From NCBI GenBank assembly GCA_964632795.1, contig CAZWEZ010000005.1, positions 5,513 through 69,512 of the forward strand: a stretch of 64,000 nucleotides of DNA, given 5' to 3'. Below the pieces are notes generated by a model. That model was not told the origin of the DNA. It ran no database searches and saw nothing but the letters and a program-made list of their open reading frames with translations. This DNA comes from CAZWEZ01 sp964632795 (GTDB lineage: Bacteria; Pseudomonadota; Alphaproteobacteria; Rhodospirillales; 2-02-FULL-58-16). Both the position numbers and the translations under genes were made by a program. Below are positions 56,381-63,982 of the stretch, piece by piece. How positions within the stretch are numbered: position 1 is the stretch's first letter; the number at the start of each line of letters is the position of its first letter.

Positions 56381-57616
56381 ATGGCAAGACCGAAAGACGA
56401 TGAAGGTTGGTTGGCGCTTCGACATGAGGTTAACGAGGCGTTCAGCCCGGGTTCTCCTATTAGGGCACTCACGGAATTGGCGGGGCGCACAGAACAACGT
56501 CAGCGTCTCTGCGATATCATGCTCAGAGCGGGCGAGCATGCAATAATTTTCGGAGAGCGTGGCGTAGGCAAAACCTCACTTGCCCGAACATTTCACGCGA
56601 TCCTAAATACGGACACGCGTCAAGTTCAAGAATGTCCCATCAATTGCGTGGAAGCGGATACATATACAGCTCTTTGGCGGAGAGTTTTCAAGAGGCTTGG
56701 CTATAAAGGAGATAACGCCAGCATCGACCAGCATTACAATGAGGAAATTACACCAGATGACGTTCTTTTAGAACTTGACCGCTTTTCTTTGAATGACATG
56801 CCTATTATAATATTTGATGAATTTGATCGTCTTTCTGCTGAAGAAGCAAAGAACTTAATGACTGACACAGTTAAGTTGTTATCAGACGATCGATCCCACG
56901 CAAAACTCTTATTTGTTGGCATTGCCGATGATGTTAGTGAACTTATCAGCCGGCATAGATCTCTTTCGAGAAACCTGAAACAAGTTCATATGCCGCGACT
57001 AAGTCTTAACGAAGCGGAAGGAATAGTTAGAATAAGATTAAAAAAATGTGGGATGAGTATTGAAGATGACGCTTCTTTCCAGATTGCCTTTCTGTCACGC
57101 GGGCTTCCCTACTTTTCTCACTTAGTTGGGCAGTATGCTGCGTTGAGCGCGATCAACAATTTGCACATGAATGTTACCGAGGCCGATGTTTTTACTGGCT
57201 TGGAGACGGCATTACAAGATGTGGATCAAACAATTACAGAAGCCTATTTGAAGGCGGTTGTTAGTCAACGCCCGGATGAAACCCTCTATGAACCGGTTCT
57301 AATAGCTTGTGCGCTCGCTGATCCAGACGAATTGGGCAGATTCCAGCAGACCGCAGTAACCGATCCATTGTCCGAAATAATCCCAAGGACCCCCCTCTAC
57401 ACACCAAGCACGTTCGCATTTCACATGAACAAGTTTTGCGACAACAAGCGCGGCCAAATTCTTACAAAAACTGGGGAAGCGAGAAACTATAGATATTATT
57501 TTACTGATCCAATGATGCAGCCTTATATAATACTGCGCGCGCTGGAAGCGAAAAGAATAAGCAATGAGATGCTTGAGCGGTTTATTGCTCGGCGTCAACG
57601 GCGGCTTTCCATCTAG
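56381..57616 (+). CDS. ORC/Cdc6-like AAA+ ATPase carried by the transposon
   Basis: 411 aa. Walker A GERGVGKTSLART (58-70), Walker B IIIFDEFDR (142-150) and sensor 1 LLFVGIADD (176-184) form an AAA+ core like those of Orc1/Cdc6-type or TniB-like ATPases. A lid and a probable winged-helix region follow (about 195-400). No nuclease or membrane segment is visible. The gene is strikingly AT-rich compared with the rest of the element and the chromosome, and is divergent from the transposase. It could be a transposition helper, or cargo such as a defence ATPase; neither is proven. Confidence 0.75.
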   Translation: MARPKDDEGWLALRHEVNEAFSPGSPIRALTELAGRTEQRQRLCDIMLRAGEHAIIFGERGVGKTSLARTFHAILNTDTRQVQECPINCVEADTYTALWRRVFKRLGYKGDNASIDQHYNEEITPDDVLLELDRFSLNDMPIIIFDEFDRLSAEEAKNLMTDTVKLLSDDRSHAKLLFVGIADDVSELISRHRSLSRNLKQVHMPRLSLNEAEGIVRIRLKKCGMSIEDDASFQIAFLSRGLPYFSHLVGQYAALSAINNLHMNVTEADVFTGLETALQDVDQTITEAYLKAVVSQRPDETLYEPVLIACALADPDELGRFQQTAVTDPLSEIIPRTPLYTPSTFAFHMNKFCDNKRGQILTKTGEARNYRYYFTDPMMQPYIILRALEAKRISNEMLERFIARRQRRLSI

Positions 57617-57830
57617 CTCTTGCCGCCTTTCTCGCAATTTCTCGCCGCCTCTGCGGGCTAAGTTTTTCGGCACGCGCCGCGCCTCCCTTCCGGCCAAGCG
57701 CCTGGGCGGCCTTGTTCTTGCCGTCGTCGGTGTATTCTTCCTCGGCCTCGCCCGTCGCGATCTTCATCACCTTGACGGCGGCGCCGATCACGTCAGCGGG
57801 GCGCTTCTCTCCTTTAGGGCCTCTAGGCAT
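57582..57830 (-). CDS. Small basic protein, H1-like (82 aa), transposon cargo
   Basis: MPRGPKGEKRPADVIGAAVK from ATG at 57830, after the stop-overlapping upstream gene. The C-terminal half is rich in Lys, Arg and Ala (AQALGRKGGAARAEKLSPQR, REIARKAARARWKAA), with histone-H1-like or GGAARA-type nucleic-acid-binding character. Similar short proteins are common in Alphaproteobacteria. Its 3' end overlaps that of the ATPase gene by 35 bases (convergent). Its start overlaps the end of the membrane-protein gene by 8 bases, so the two form an operon. A role in DNA binding is inferred. Confidence 0.65.
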   Translation of the reverse strand: MPRGPKGEKRPADVIGAAVKVMKIATGEAEEEYTDDGKNKAAQALGRKGGAARAEKLSPQRRREIARKAARARWKAAVDAEQ

Positions 57831-58110
57831 CCTTGTTACCAGCCTTCCGTTCGTCATACTTCCCAATGTTGGAGAACACATAACCGACTAGTGCGCCTAA
57901 CAGAGCCCCAATCGCACTACTCTCCAACAGTCCTTCGAGACCCAAGATTAGCACCAGGGCCGGTATGGTCCCCATGGCCAAGAACTGGATAGACCTTACG
58001 CCTGGGCTCCTGTCCCGCACTATGCGGTGGATCATGATTAACAGGACTGTAAGAGGTATAGTCGCTACCGCAATGATCTCAATCCACAGTCGCGCTTCGA
58101 GCTGTTCCAT
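57823..58110 (-). CDS. Small membrane protein (95 aa), transposon cargo
   Basis: MEQLEARLWIEIIAVATIPL begins at ATG 58110, 8 nt after AGGA; an in-frame start at 58176 is possible but lies near the transposon end. Two or three membrane segments (about 8-30, 44-60, 63-82; LESSAIGALLGALVGYVFSN) end in a charged tail (IGKYDERKAGNKDA). No family was recognised. With the ATPase and the H1-like protein it completes the cargo. Confidence 0.65.
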   Translation of the reverse strand: MEQLEARLWIEIIAVATIPLTVLLIMIHRIVRDRSPGVRSIQFLAMGTIPALVLILGLEGLLESSAIGALLGALVGYVFSNIGKYDERKAGNKDA

Positions 58111-58265
58111 GTCTCGGATTCCTGTGCTTTCCGCTAAGCATACAGGATGTAGAGAGGTTCCGCCACCATCTGTCAAGGGGCTGAGATTTCAAACTGAGAC
58201 ACTACCGAAAATTACAGCGCAAGAAGCGGAGTGCGCGGGCCGCGAGACTGTTCTAGATTCGATTC

Positions 58266-59355
58266 ATGAAAACGGACCACCCCCCCTACGCCACCGACGC
58301 CAGCCGCTGGGCCGCGATCGCCGGGCGCGACCAGAAGGCCGACGGCGCCTTCCTCGTCGCCGTCCGGACGACCGGCGTCTACTGCCGCCCGGACTGTCCG
58401 TCGCGGATGCCCAAGCGCCGGAATGTGGTGTTCTTCGACACCCGGGCGGCTGCCGAGGCGGCCGGCTACCGGCCCTGCAAGCGCTGCCGGCCGGACGCCG
58501 AGTCGCCGCGCCGGGCCCGGGCCCGGCTGATCGCCGGCGCCTGCCGGAGCATCGAGGAGGCCGAGCAACCGCCGCCGCTGAAGGAACTGGCCGCCGCCGC
58601 TGAAGGAACTGGCCGCCGCCGCCGGCTTGAGCCCCTGGTACTTCCAGCGGCAGTTCAAGGAGATCGTCGGCGTCAGTCCGAAACGCTACGCCGCCGCGCA
58701 GCGCGACCGCCGCTTCCGGGACCGGCTGGGCGCCGCAGGGTCGGTGACCGAGGCGATCTACGACGCCGGCTTCGGCTCCGCCAGCCGGGCCTACGACGGC
58801 GCCAGGGAACGCCTCGGGATGACGCCCTCGGCGTATCGCGACGGGGCTTCGGGCGAGGACATCCGCTACGTGGTCGCGTCGTGTTCCCTGTGCTGGATCG
58901 CCGTCGCCGCGACGGCGCGGGGAATCTGCGCCATCGAGTTCGCCGAGGCCCCGGAGGAGCTGCGCCAAAGGCTGGCCGAACGCTTCCCCAAGGCCGAGCT
59001 GAACCCGGGCGACCGCCGGTTCGCCGACTGGGTGGCCACCGTGACGGCCTTCGTCGAGTCCCCCCGGCGGGGCCTCGATCTGCCCCTCGACATCCGGGGG
59101 ACGGCCTTCCAGCGCCGGGTGTGGGAGGCGCTGCGTAAGGTGCCGCCGGGATCGACGGTGAGCTATGGCGACCTCGCCCAGCGGATCGGCCAGCCGACGG
59201 CGGCCCGCGCCGTGGCCGGGGCCTGCGCCGCCAACCCGATCGCCCTCGCCATCCCCTGCCACCGCGCCGTGTGCGCCGACGGCGCCCCGGGCGGCTACCG
59301 CTGGGGAACGGCCCGCAAACGGACCCTTCTGGAGCGCGAAAAACAGCCCGGGTAA
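58266..59355 (+). pseudogene. ada: Ada-type methylated-DNA repair protein/regulator, broken by a frameshift
   Basis: The first frame encodes the N-terminal Ada zinc domain (TTGVYCRPDCPSRMPKRRNV with the methyl-accepting Cys, YRPCKRCRPDAESP) up to EEAEQPPPLKELAAAA. An exact 22-base tandem duplication (58569-58612) then shifts the frame. The second frame carries the AraC-type helix-turn-helix (SPWYFQRQFKEIVGVSPKRY) and the C-terminal O6-alkylguanine methyltransferase with AIPCHRAVCADG (nucleophilic Cys) and GGYRWGTARKRTLLER. Removing one 22-base unit restores one continuous frame through all domains. So this is a very recent mutation, a reversible switch or an assembly error. The C-terminal part could still be made from an internal start. 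Confidence 0.9.
58569..58612 (+). repeat. 22 bp tandem duplication inside ada
   Basis: Two identical 22-base units, 58569-58590 and 58591-58612, each running CCGCCGCCGC TGAAGGAACT GG; the next bases repeat the start CCGCCGCCGC. 22 is not a multiple of three, so the second unit causes the frameshift. Confidence 0.97.
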
Positions 59356-59380
59356 GGGGGTGAACCCGTAAAGCGGGCTT

Positions 59381-59402
59381 TTCACTCGTGCATTCGAGTG
59401 AA
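59381..59402. terminator. Hairpin between convergent ada and ctaB
   Basis: TTCACTCG (59381-59388) pairs with CGAGTGAA (59395-59402). A smaller CCCG-TAAAG-CGGG-CTTTT hairpin lies just before it on the plus strand. Together they may end transcription from both sides. Confidence 0.4.
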
Positions 59403-59428
59403 CTTGTTCCGGCAAGCCGATCGAGGGT

Positions 59429-60367
59429 TCAGAACAGGGCCAGGATCGCCCGCTCGGCCAACAGGAAGACGAAGATCAGGAACAGATAGAGGATGGTGAA
59501 GAGGAACATGGGGCGGGCCGCGGCGCCGGTTTCGTCGCGCCACACGGCGATGGCGTGGCGCAGGATCCACACCCCCAGCAGCACCGCCCCGGCGCCGTAC
59601 AGGAACCCGGACATGCCCATCGCCACCGGCAGCAGGGTCACCGGGACCAGGATCGCGGTGTAGATCAGGATCTGCTTCTTGGTTTCCTCGACGCCCGCCA
59701 CCACCGGCAGCATGGGCACCCCGGCCTCGGCGTAGTCGCCGCAGCGGAACAGGGCCAGGGCCCAGAAGTGGGGCGGCGTCCAGGCGAAGATGATGGCGAA
59801 GAGGATCAGCGAGCCGACCCCGACGTCGCCGCTCACCGCCGCCCAGCCGATCATCGGCGGGAAGGCCCCGGAGGCGCCGCCGATGACGATGTTCAAGGGC
59901 GTGCGCCGCTTGAGCCAGACGGTGTAGATGAAGACGTAATAGGCGATGGTCAGGGCGAGGAGGAAGGCGGCCATGGTGTTGACCACCAGGTCCATCGCCG
60001 CCACCGCGACCAGCGACAGGACGATTCCCACCCACAACGCCATCTCCGGGCGCATCCGCCCCGAGGGGATGGGACGGTCCTTGGTCCGGGCCATCCGGAG
60101 GTCGATGTCGCGGTCGTACCACATGTTGATGGCCCCCGAGGCGCCGGCGCCCAGCGCGATGAAGAAGATCGCCAGGCCCCCGGTCCAGGGATCGATCTCG
60201 CCCGGGGCCAGCAACATCCCGGTCAGCGCGGTGAACACCACCAGCGACATTACCCGCGGCTTGAGCAGCAGGGCGTAGTCCCTGACCCGGGCGCCGCCGG
60301 TGGTGGCCACCGCTTCGGCCGTGGCCAGCGGCAAGGCTCCTCTCGATTCGGAAATTTCCTCTGACAC
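59429..60367 (-). CDS. ctaB: Protohaem IX farnesyltransferase (haem O synthase)
   Basis: 312 aa from GTG at 60367 (VSEEISESRGALPLA); a 25-residue extension to 60442 is possible but unlike the family. About nine membrane helices. The polyprenyl-transferase motifs are INMWYDRDIDLRMARTKDRP (about 80-99) and the second DxxxD-like region near GCGDYAEAGVPMLP. It makes haem O from haem B for haem-copper enzymes. It is divergent from the subunit operon at 60592 and probably supplies its haem. Confidence 0.93.
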   Translation of the reverse strand: MSEEISESRGALPLATAEAVATTGGARVRDYALLLKPRVMSLVVFTALTGMLLAPGEIDPWTGGLAIFFIALGAGASGAINMWYDRDIDLRMARTKDRPIPSGRMRPEMALWVGIVLSLVAVAAMDLVVNTMAAFLLALTIAYYVFIYTVWLKRRTPLNIVIGGASGAFPPMIGWAAVSGDVGVGSLILFAIIFAWTPPHFWALALFRCGDYAEAGVPMLPVVAGVEETKKQILIYTAILVPVTLLPVAMGMSGFLYGAGAVLLGVWILRHAIAVWRDETGAAARPMFLFTILYLFLIFVFLLAERAILALF

Positions 60368-60471
60368 CCCTGGCGGGCTCCCTTGCACGCGATGGCGGGC
60401 CGGACGGGGCGACGATAGCACAAATGGAGAGCGAAAATGCATCCAATGGCGGGAGAAAAAAAATTAGCCAC

Positions 60472-60485
60472 TTGACCTTGGTTAA
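60472..60485 (+). promoter_or_regulatory. FNR/NNR-like box upstream of the haem-copper operon
   Basis: TTGAC-CTTG-GTTAA differs from TTGAY-N4-RTCAA at one position. It is 107 bases before the first gene and resembles the better box before nnrS. No clear -10 box was found at class II spacing, so the call is tentative. Confidence 0.4.
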
Positions 60486-60591
60486 GGCATCATAACGTCG
60501 CTCATGGCTGATTGAGGGTGGCCGTTTCTTCCTCAACAGGGCTGGCGGCTTCCTAAAACAGGGTTTTGAGGGTACGGAGAGGAGACAGGCT

Positions 60592-60771
60592 ATGTCCGAG
60601 CAGGGTAGCGGGGCGCCGGATTCCGGCGGCACCGCCGACGAGCCGATTCCGTTCATGCAGCAGGTTCTCGACAATCCGTTCCTGCTGTTGTTCTTGGGAA
60701 TCATCTTTCCAACGGTCCTTTATACGCTGTGGGGCGTGATGGAAGTCATTTCCATCCCCATGGCCCAATAG
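60592..60771 (+). CDS. Small single-span subunit of the haem-copper complex (59 aa)
   Basis: MSEQGSGAPDSGGTADEPIP leads into a membrane helix (FLLLFLGIIFPTVLYTLWG) and a short tail. GGAGAGGAGA lies about 8 nt before the ATG. It starts the operon and is 21 bases ahead of subunit II. Small single-helix subunits are typical of ba3-type and related enzymes, so it is probably a structural subunit. Confidence 0.75.
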   Translation: MSEQGSGAPDSGGTADEPIPFMQQVLDNPFLLLFLGIIFPTVLYTLWGVMEVISIPMAQ

Positions 60772-60792
60772 CGGGACAGGGGGGGGCAACCG

Positions 60793-61329
60793 ATGGCTAT
60801 TTTTTCTCCTACACAACGGGTGTGGTGGAACGAACCCATTGAGAAAACAGAGGTATTGTGGGTCACGATCGCCTTGATCTGGTCCCTGATCATGTTCTTC
60901 ATGATGCCCTATTGGCATCTGGTCGGCGAACAGAACCTGTCCAACGAGGCTTACAGGATCACCGCCGATGCGTTCGGCGAGAAAACCGAACAGATGGTCG
61001 ACAAGTACACGGTGCGCGAGGAAAACGACTACCCCGTGGTCCACCCGCCGGCCGGCGCCGACATCTACCTGCTGGCCCGGAAGTGGGAGTGGTGGCCGAT
61101 CCTCGAGTTGGAGATGGGACAGACCTACCGCCTGCATCTGTCGTCGATGGACTGGCAGCACGGGTTCTCGCTGCAGCCCGAGAACATCAACCTCCAGGTC
61201 CATCCCGATTACGAGATGGTGCTGACCGTCAAGCCGACGACGTCGGGCGAGTTCGGCATCGTCTGCAACGAATACTGCGGCATCGGCCACCACGAGATGG
61301 TGGGCAAGATGTACGTGGTCGAAAAGTAG
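60793..61329 (+). CDS. Haem-copper enzyme subunit II with CuA site
   Basis: 178 aa. One N-terminal membrane helix (about 22-41) and a periplasmic cupredoxin domain. CuA ligands are complete: His in DWQHGFSLQPENINLQVHP (H123) and C158, C162, H166, M169 in CNEYCGIGHHEM. The short length and single anchor match B-type (ba3-like) oxidases and CuA-containing NO reductases. It takes electrons from cytochrome c and passes them to subunit I. It ends 9 bases before subunit I. Confidence 0.92.
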   Translation: MAIFSPTQRVWWNEPIEKTEVLWVTIALIWSLIMFFMMPYWHLVGEQNLSNEAYRITADAFGEKTEQMVDKYTVREENDYPVVHPPAGADIYLLARKWEWWPILELEMGQTYRLHLSSMDWQHGFSLQPENINLQVHPDYEMVLTVKPTTSGEFGIVCNEYCGIGHHEMVGKMYVVEK

Positions 61330-61338
61330 GGGGCAATC

Positions 61339-63039
61339 ATGGCAACCAACGATCAATTCCGGATCTGTCCCGACACCGGCTTCAAGATCCATCTTCCGGC
61401 CGACAAGCTGATCAAGTGGAACGCGGTGACCGGGATCGTCTTCCTGCTGATCGGCGGCCTGTTCGGCCTGCTGGTGGCGTTGACCCGATGGCCGGCGGTC
61501 CACCTGCTTCCGGCCGACCTGTTCTACCTGGCGCTGACCGCCCACGGCTTCGACATCCTGCTGGTGTGGCTCATCTTCTTCGAGATCGCCCTGCTGTATT
61601 TCACCTCGGCGGTGCTGCTCAACAGCCGTCTGGCCGGACCCGGATGGGGATGGCTGGGCTACTGGCTGATGCTGATCGGCGCGGTGATCACCAACGTCGC
61701 CGTGCTGGCCGGCGATTCCAGCGTGATGTTCACTTCCTACGTGCCGATGATGGCGTCGCCGTTCTTCTACCTCGGCATCATCCTGTTCGCCGTCGGCGCC
61801 CTGGTCGGCTGCGGCGTGTTCTTCGCCACCCTGGTCGTCGCCAAGCGCGAGAAGACCTACCAGGGGTCGATACCGCTGGTCACCTTCGGGGCGTTGACGG
61901 CGGCCATCATCGCCGTGTGGACCATCGCCCAGGGGGCGGTGATCCTGATTCCCACCCTGGCCTGGTCGATGGACCTCATCAGCCACATCGATTCGGTGAT
62001 GTACAAGATCGTGTGGTGGGGAATGGGGCATGGCTCCCAGCAGATCAACGTCGCCGCCCAGATCGCCGTGTGGTACGCCATCGCCGCCATCCTGTTCGGC
62101 GCCAAGCCGCTGTCGGAGAAGGTCAGCCGCTTCGCGTTCCTCCTCTACATCCTGTTCCTGCAACTGGCCAGCGTCCACCACCTGCTGGTCGAGCCGGGGC
62201 TGAGCTCGGAGTACAAGATCTTCAACACCAGCTACGCCCTCTACCTGGCCGTCCTGGCCAGCATGATCCACGGCCTTACCGTGCCGGGTTCGGTCGAGGC
62301 GGCGCAGCGCAAGAAGGGCTTCAACAAGGGCCTGTTCGAGTGGCTGCGCAAGGCGCCGTGGGGCAATCCGGTGTTCTCCGGGTTCGCCCTGTCGATCGTC
62401 ATGTTCGGCTTCCTGGGCGGCATCTCGGGGGTGGTGATGGGCACCGAGCAGCTCAACCTGATCACCCACAACACGATGTACGTCCCGGGCCATTTCCACG
62501 CCACGGTGGCGCTCGGCACGACGCTCACCTTCATGGCCCTGTGCTACTGGCTGGTGCCAGCCCTGTGGCAGAAGGAGATGGTGTTCCCGGGGCTGGCCAA
62601 ATGGCAGCCCTATCTGTTCGGCCTCGGCATGGGGTTCGTCTCGCTGTTCATGATGGGGGCGGGGACCCTCGGGGTTCCGCGCCGCCATTGGGACATCAAC
62701 TTCGTCGACGCTCCCTTCGGCTACGAGTTCCCCGCCGCCGCCGGCCTGATGATGGGGTTGATGGGGATCGCCGCCCTGGCCGGCACGCTGGGCGGCGTCA
62801 TCTTCCTCCTCAACATGGTCGGCACCCTGTTGTGGGGCAAGGCCAAGAGCGCTCCGGCGGCGGCGCCCAAAGCGGCGCCCGAGCAACCTTCGGTCACCGG
62901 GGCGACCACCGGCTACGGCAGCGCCGGCACCATGGCGGTTCCCGGGACCTTCACCTTGGCCATGATCTTCCTGGTGGCGTTCGTTCTCTACTACTTCGTC
63001 AACTGGAAGTACCTGGCCGGAGTTTGGGCGCTGAGCTAA
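61339..63039 (+). CDS. Haem-copper enzyme subunit I lacking the active-site Tyr (probable NO reductase)
   Basis: 566 aa, about 14 membrane helices. Haem and copper ligands are all present: H69 in LTAHGFDILLVW, H231 in MGHGSQQINVAAQ, H280/H281 in ASVHHLLVEP, and H385/H387 in VPGHFHATVALG. In O2-reducing A and B types the residue four after the CuB His is Tyr, cross-linked to that His. Here it is Gln (Q235). No Tyr is found at the cbb3-type position either; the nearest, Y270, is ten residues before the HH pair, not six. Several CuA-type and other non-canonical NO reductases lack this Tyr. With its CuA subunit it is best read as an NO reductase, perhaps eNOR- or bNOR-like. Confidence 0.85.
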   Translation: MATNDQFRICPDTGFKIHLPADKLIKWNAVTGIVFLLIGGLFGLLVALTRWPAVHLLPADLFYLALTAHGFDILLVWLIFFEIALLYFTSAVLLNSRLAGPGWGWLGYWLMLIGAVITNVAVLAGDSSVMFTSYVPMMASPFFYLGIILFAVGALVGCGVFFATLVVAKREKTYQGSIPLVTFGALTAAIIAVWTIAQGAVILIPTLAWSMDLISHIDSVMYKIVWWGMGHGSQQINVAAQIAVWYAIAAILFGAKPLSEKVSRFAFLLYILFLQLASVHHLLVEPGLSSEYKIFNTSYALYLAVLASMIHGLTVPGSVEAAQRKKGFNKGLFEWLRKAPWGNPVFSGFALSIVMFGFLGGISGVVMGTEQLNLITHNTMYVPGHFHATVALGTTLTFMALCYWLVPALWQKEMVFPGLAKWQPYLFGLGMGFVSLFMMGAGTLGVPRRHWDINFVDAPFGYEFPAAAGLMMGLMGIAALAGTLGGVIFLLNMVGTLLWGKAKSAPAAAPKAAPEQPSVTGATTGYGSAGTMAVPGTFTLAMIFLVAFVLYYFVNWKYLAGVWALS

Positions 63040-63107
63040 AACCCAGCGACGGGCGGACGGCAGGGGGGGCCGCCCGCCCGTCCCTCGATTTCCCGGGGGC
63101 TGGAATT

Positions 63108-63962
63108 ATGAAAGTCGGTATTAGTCTCCCCGGCCGGCTGATCGCCGCCGGGGTGCTGGTCTTCTCGCTGGCCGGCGGGGCCATGGCCAAGGACTACGAC
63201 CCCGAACAGGCGCTGGCCTACAGCCAGGGGGCGATCGGCAATAGGGTCGCCGACTACGCGTTTCGCGACAGCCGGGGCCGCGAGGTCAAGCTTTCCGACT
63301 TCCGCGGCAAGCCCCTGGCGGTGAGCTTCATCTACACCGCCTGCGAGCACACCTGCCCGATCATCACCGCTACCCTGGCCGACGCCGCCGGGGTGGCGCG
63401 CGACGCCCTGGGGAGGGACAGCTTCACGCTCCTCACCATCGGCTTCGACAGCCGCAACGACAGCCCCCAGCGGATGCGCTACTACGCCCGCCAGAACGAC
63501 GTCCACGGCGAACCCAACTGGAAGTTCCTGAGCGGCGACAAGGCGACCATCGACAACCTGGCGAAGGACCTCGGGTTCATCTACTTCGCCTCGCCCAAGG
63601 GCTTCGACCACCTGGCCCAGACCACCATCATCGACGGCCAGGGCACGGTCTACCGCCAGGTCTACGGCGAGGCCTTCGCGACCCCCCACTTCGTCGAACC
63701 CCTCAAGGAGTTGGTGTTCGGGACCACCTCGCCGTTCATCAGCATCGGCGACCTGATCAAGAAGGTGCGCCTGTTCTGCACCATCTACGATGCGGCCGGC
63801 GACCGCTACCGGTTCGACTATTCGATCTTCTTCCAGCTTTTCGCCGGCGCCACCATGATCGTCGCCATGGCGGTGTTCGTGGTCCGCGGCGTGCTGGGCA
63901 TCCGCAGGCGCCGCCGCCGCCCCGGCCCCGGAAATTCGACGGCTTATACCAAGGAGCACTGA
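63108..63962 (+). CDS. SCO1/SenC-type copper chaperone with extra C-terminal membrane helix
   Basis: 284 aa. A signal or anchor at residues 5-25 is followed by the thioredoxin-like SCO domain: YAFRDSRGREVKLSDFRGKP, the copper motif SFIYTACEHTCPIITATL (CxxxC), and a conserved His near LAQTTIIDGQG. A second membrane helix lies at about 242-264, before a basic tail (IRRRRRRPGPG). It probably loads the CuA site of subunit II. The final residues AYTKEH and the stop codon are encoded by the ATACCAAGG repeat at 63943-63982. It follows subunit I by 68 bases. Confidence 0.88.
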   Translation: MKVGISLPGRLIAAGVLVFSLAGGAMAKDYDPEQALAYSQGAIGNRVADYAFRDSRGREVKLSDFRGKPLAVSFIYTACEHTCPIITATLADAAGVARDALGRDSFTLLTIGFDSRNDSPQRMRYYARQNDVHGEPNWKFLSGDKATIDNLAKDLGFIYFASPKGFDHLAQTTIIDGQGTVYRQVYGEAFATPHFVEPLKELVFGTTSPFISIGDLIKKVRLFCTIYDAAGDRYRFDYSIFFQLFAGATMIVAMAVFVVRGVLGIRRRRRRPGPGNSTAYTKEH

Positions 63963-63982
63963 TAATGACCCATAGAGACGGC
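63943..63982 (+). repeat. ATACCAAGG dispersed repeat, 40 bp copy B
   Basis: 39/40 identical to 52131-52170 (one change at the thirteenth base). It overlaps the 3' end of the SCO gene and supplies its last six codons and stop. Short related ends also lie at 5392-5400, where they supply the end of the epimerase gene, and at 24316-24324. Confidence 0.8.

Larger units (their letters stand above)
55319..58214. mobile_element. IS1-like transposon with cargo genes, flanked by 8 bp target duplications
   Basis: GAAAATTA at 55319-55326 and again at 58207-58214 is an 8-base direct repeat. Between them, the ends GGCACTGTCTCACTTTGAAA (55327 inward) and, on the other strand, GGTAGTGTCTCAGTTTGAAA (58206 inward) match at 18 of the first 21 positions as inverted repeats. 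The 2,880 bp unit holds a transposase, an AAA+ ATPase and two small genes. Perfect target duplication around the whole unit shows it moved as one piece and fairly recently. It sits between the MaoC-like gene and ada. Confidence 0.92.

Noticed and set aside
56381..57616. Cdc6-like ATPase as a sign of a plasmid or replication origin
   Set aside because: It lies inside a transposon with target duplications, and no iterons or other replication genes are nearby.
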